A stretch of DNA of 5,711 bases from Gemmatimonadales bacterium UBA4718 (GTDB lineage: Bacteria; Gemmatimonadota; Gemmatimonadetes; Gemmatimonadales; Gemmatimonadaceae): the NCBI GenBank assembly GCA_002404375.1, contig DHJO01000115.1, forward strand, positions 1,141 through 6,851, written 5' to 3'. Position numbers and translations under genes: made by a program. This document shows, in pieces, positions 2,979 through 5,711 of this stretch (position 1 is its first letter; the number at the start of each line of letters is the position of its first letter). Below the pieces are notes generated by a model. That model did not search any database. It had not been told where the DNA came from and saw only the letters and a program-made list of their open reading frames with translations.

Positions 2979-5711
2979 TCATCCGGCGATTTGGCCGAAT
3001 GGTGTGCGAGCTTGGTCCTCGAACGGCGCGCCATCGAGGTTGTGAGCAGCGACGTGTCTGAGCTCGCGCTCGCGCCACAGAGAATAGATAGCTGGGAGGA
3101 CAATTAGAGTAAGGCCGGCGCTGGTGATGAGGCCGCCCACCATAGGCGCGGCGATCCTCTTGAGCACATCAGATCCGGTTTGCTGGCTCCAGAGAATCGG
3201 TACCAGCGAGAGCGTGACTGCGGCGACTGTCATCATCTTGGGCCGAAGCCGTTCGACCGCGCCAAATTCCACTGCCGCATCCAAGTCCTTGCGTGTTGGA
3301 GCAGAGCCGAGCTCCTTCTTGTCTGCCAGACCCTGATTCCACGCGTGATCGAGGTAAATGAGCAAGACAACAGCGGTTTGCGCTGCCACCCCGGCGAGCG
3401 CTATGAACCCAATGGCAACTGCAACACTCAGGTTGTAGCCTAAAATCCACATCAGCCAGACCCCGCCCGCCAGTGCGAACGGAAGCGATAGCATGACGAT
3501 CAAACTCTCCGCCGTGCTGCGAAAGTTGAAATAAAGAAGGGCGAAGATGATGAGGAATGTGATTGGCACCACGACGCGGAGTCGCTTCGACGCTCGCTGC
3601 ATCGATTCGTACTGACCTGACCACTCGAGTCGGTAACCGGTCGGCAATACGAGACGCTTTTCCAATAGACCTTTCGCTTCCCCAACGTAGCTGCCTACAT
3701 CACGGTTTCTCACGTCCACGTAAACGACGTTGTTAAGGTATCCGTCCTCGGATTTAATCAGCGTTGATCCCTGTACAACTTTGATGCTCGCCAGCTCTCC
3801 CAGAGCGACCTGCGCCCCTGAAGGAGTCGCAACTAGGACCTGTGCGATTGCCTCGGGATCGTCTCGCAACTCTCGGGGATAGCGAACGAGCACACCGTAT
3901 CGCTCCCGGCCTTCGATCACCTGCCCGGCATCCATTCCGCCCACAGCGGTGCTGAGCGCCATCTGGACATCGTCGCCCGTCAGTCCGTAACGTGCGGCTG
4001 CTGCGCGATCGACTGTTACATCGAGGTACCGCCCGCCGATTGCACGCTCGGCGAAGACGGCACTCGTTCCGCGGACCGACGGCAACATACCTTCGATCTG
4101 TTTGCCGATTCGATCGAGCGTCGCCAGGTCGGGGCCGAAGATCTTTATTCCAACGGGAGTCTTGATCCCCGTTGCGAGCATGTCGAGCCGGTTCTTGATC
4201 GGCATGCTCCACATGTTGGCGACTCCCGGCGTTCTTACCGTGTTGTTCGCCTCGGAAACGATCGAGTCGTAACTCACGCCTGGTCGCCAGTCGTTCTTGT
4301 CCTTCAGGACAGCGATCGTTTCGATCATCGACAACGGCGCCATGTCAGTGGCACTCTCAGCTCTGCCAATCTTGCCCAATACCATTTGGACTTCGGGAAT
4401 GCGCGCGAGCGCGGCGTCTCGCTGCTGTAGTATCAGCTTCGCCTCCCCCGACCCGACGCCTGGGAAGAGCGACGGCATGTCCATGATGCTGCCTTCATTC
4501 AGGGGTGGCATGAACTCACTACCCAACCTTGACCATGGCAAGATCGTAAGAAGAAGAAATCCGGCCGCAACGGCGATCGTCGGCCAACGGTGGCGAAGAA
4601 CAAACTCAATGATCGGCCGATAAGCACGAATGAGAAATCGATTTACGGGATTTCCTGTCTCGGGCTTTAGATCACCTCGTATGAAATAACCCATTGCCAC
4701 CGGAACGAGCGTTATTGAGAGAATGGCTGCCGAAGCCATCGCAAGTGTCTTGGTCCACGCCAGTGGTTTGAAGAGTCTCCCTTCCTGATCCTGCAGCGCG
4801 AATACGGGCAGAAAGCTCGCGGTGATGATGAGCAGTGAGATGAAAAGCGGCCCACCTACTTCCTGTGCCGCATCTCGCACTAGTTGCCAATGCGTCTTCG
4901 CGCTGCCCTGCGAGCCGTTTCGCTCAACGTGCTTGTGGAGGTTTTCGACCATCACGATCGCTGCGTCGATCATTGCCCCAATCGCGACCGCGAATCCGCC
5001 CAAGCTCATGATATTTGCGCTCAAGCCGAGTACTCTCATGGCGAGGAAGGCCATGAGAAGACCGATCGGCAAAGTCACGATGGCCACCAGTGCGCTCTGC
5101 GCATGGAAGAGAAAGAGAATTGTCACGAGCGCGACGATGATAGACTCTTCGATCAGTTTGCCGCGCAGTGTTCGAATTGCGGCGTCAATCAAACCCGAAC
5201 GGTCGTATCCTCCGACAAAGCGCACCCCTTTCGGGAGCGAGCCCTGCACTTCGATCATTTTTTCTTTGACTGCTTTGATCACAGCGAGAGGATTCGCGCC
5301 GTAGCGCATCACGACCCAGCCGGTGACGATCTCGCCCTTGCCGTTGAAGTCTGCGATCCCGCGTCGGAGTGCGGGTCCGATTTGCACATTCGCCACATCG
5401 CCAACTGTTATGGGAATCCCGCCCGGCGCTGTCCCCACCGAGACGTGGCGAATGTCGTCGATGCTTGTGAATCGGCCACGTCCACGCACGACATACTCTG
5501 ACCCGCCCATCTCGAGCACACGCCCACCAACATCTTGATTCGAGTTGCGCACGGATTCAGCTACCTTCTCGACGGGAATCCCGAAGGCAAGGAGCTTGGT
5601 CGGATCGATCTCGACCTGGTATTCCTTTTGGAAGCCACCCAATGAAGCGATCTCGGCGACGCCGGTGACCGATGTCAGCGCCGGTCGCACGACGAAATCC
5701 TGGATTCCGCG
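2979..5711 (-). CDS. cusA: CusA-type Cu(I)/Ag(I) RND efflux pump, 5' end beyond the window
   Basis: The frame is open from base 5711, so the 910 visible residues are the C-terminal part of a roughly 1050-residue pump; about 150 N-terminal residues, including the first membrane helix, are missing. In fragment numbering, porter-domain sequence comes first, then membrane segments at about 186-202, 208-227, 238-257, 288-306, 323-342 and 377-393. A second periplasmic loop follows (about 400-710), then five helices from 714 to 877. The fourth-helix motif Ala-Ile-Gly-Ala-Met-Ile-Asp-Ala-Ala-Ile-Val-Met-Val-Glu-Asn (Asp249) is the Cu/Ag class signature. Met412, Met462 and Met511 have exactly the spacing (50 and 49) of the E. 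coli CusA copper-binding methionines 573, 623 and 672. Arg-Pro-Lys-Met-Met-Thr near 823-828 keeps the relay lysine, but Gln778 stands where CusA has Glu939. CusA works in the inner membrane with CusB and CusC, probably encoded further right. It is the first visible gene of the three-gene block. CzcA-like divalent export is less likely given the triad. Confidence 0.93.
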   Translation of the reverse strand, partial: RGIQDFVVRPALTSVTGVAEIASLGGFQKEYQVEIDPTKLLAFGIPVEKVAESVRNSNQDVGGRVLEMGGSEYVVRGRGRFTSIDDIRHVSVGTAPGGIPITVGDVANVQIGPALRRGIADFNGKGEIVTGWVVMRYGANPLAVIKAVKEKMIEVQGSLPKGVRFVGGYDRSGLIDAAIRTLRGKLIEESIIVALVTILFLFHAQSALVAIVTLPIGLLMAFLAMRVLGLSANIMSLGGFAVAIGAMIDAAIVMVENLHKHVERNGSQGSAKTHWQLVRDAAQEVGGPLFISLLIITASFLPVFALQDQEGRLFKPLAWTKTLAMASAAILSITLVPVAMGYFIRGDLKPETGNPVNRFLIRAYRPIIEFVLRHRWPTIAVAAGFLLLTILPWSRLGSEFMPPLNEGSIMDMPSLFPGVGSGEAKLILQQRDAALARIPEVQMVLGKIGRAESATDMAPLSMIETIAVLKDKNDWRPGVSYDSIVSEANNTVRTPGVANMWSMPIKNRLDMLATGIKTPVGIKIFGPDLATLDRIGKQIEGMLPSVRGTSAVFAERAIGGRYLDVTVDRAAAARYGLTGDDVQMALSTAVGGMDAGQVIEGRERYGVLVRYPRELRDDPEAIAQVLVATPSGAQVALGELASIKVVQGSTLIKSEDGYLNNVVYVDVRNRDVGSYVGEAKGLLEKRLVLPTGYRLEWSGQYESMQRASKRLRVVVPITFLIIFALLYFNFRSTAESLIVMLSLPFALAGGVWLMWILGYNLSVAVAIGFIALAGVAAQTAVVLLIYLDHAWNQGLADKKELGSAPTRKDLDAAVEFGAVERLRPKMMTVAAVTLSLVPILWSQQTGSDVLKRIAAPMVGGLITSAGLTLIVLPAIYSLWRERELRHVAAHNLDGAPFEDQARTPFGQIAG

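Noticed and set aside
2966..3103. 46-residue N-terminal extension of the permease from an upstream ATG
   Set aside because: It mostly overlaps the end of cusA in another frame, is rich in Ser and Arg with no family similarity, and the ATG at 2965 gives a normal permease N-terminus.
5688..5690. GTG codon as the start of the RND pump
   Set aside because: The frame continues without a stop to base 5711 with CusA-like sequence (Gln-Asp-Phe-Val before it), so this is an internal valine of a gene cut by the window.

Overview
The window looks like the edge of a bacterial accessory region carrying metal-export genes. All protein genes lie on the minus strand. The organism cannot be named from this sequence. 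The fairly GC-rich DNA, the lipoprotein with a Cys-Ser-Asp-Met-Thr-Ala-Pro start after its lipobox, and the cusA/permease/cation-transporter neighbourhood suggest an environmental Gram-negative bacterium, perhaps Gemmatimonadota. That phylum is a guess from style, not proof.

Right to left, in the direction of transcription: (1) 5711-2979 is the last 910 residues of a heavy-metal RND pump of the CusA (Cu(I)/Ag(I)) type; its start lies beyond the window. (2) 2965-1769, 13 nt after the cusA stop, is a PF03773-type permease with conserved cysteines, a His/Met loop and a His-rich tail. (3) 1772-1149 is a 207-residue cation-diffusion-facilitator-like membrane protein whose GTG start overlaps the permease stop in a GTGA. 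These three form a tightly packed operon-like block for exporting soft transition metals: CusA would move metal across the outer membrane with CusB/CusC partners (probably upstream, outside the window), while the other two would act in the inner membrane. (4) After a 263-nt gap with a duplicated leader and a good ribosome binding site, 885-346 encodes a small secreted lipoprotein of unknown function, followed by a strong stem-loop terminator at 278-313.

The left end (1-52) is the 3' part of a tRNA-Ser(GGA) gene on the minus strand: anticodon arm, long variable arm and T arm, with no D arm or 5' acceptor strand next to it. This is the expected remnant at the distal end of an integrative element that inserted into a tRNA gene, and its orientation puts the metal genes on the element side. 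Beside it, 72-176 is full of short repeats (four ATGTCC copies, one in an inverted repeat, and a 10-bp direct repeat), which could be recombinase or excisionase arm sites. No integrase gene is in view; one would be expected at the other end of the element, next to the intact tRNA gene.

I found no CRISPR array, insertion sequence or transposase. The most unusual points are the probable attachment site, a Glu-to-Gln change at a proposed proton-relay position of CusA, and a tandem duplication of the Shine-Dalgarno-bearing leader before the lipoprotein gene.
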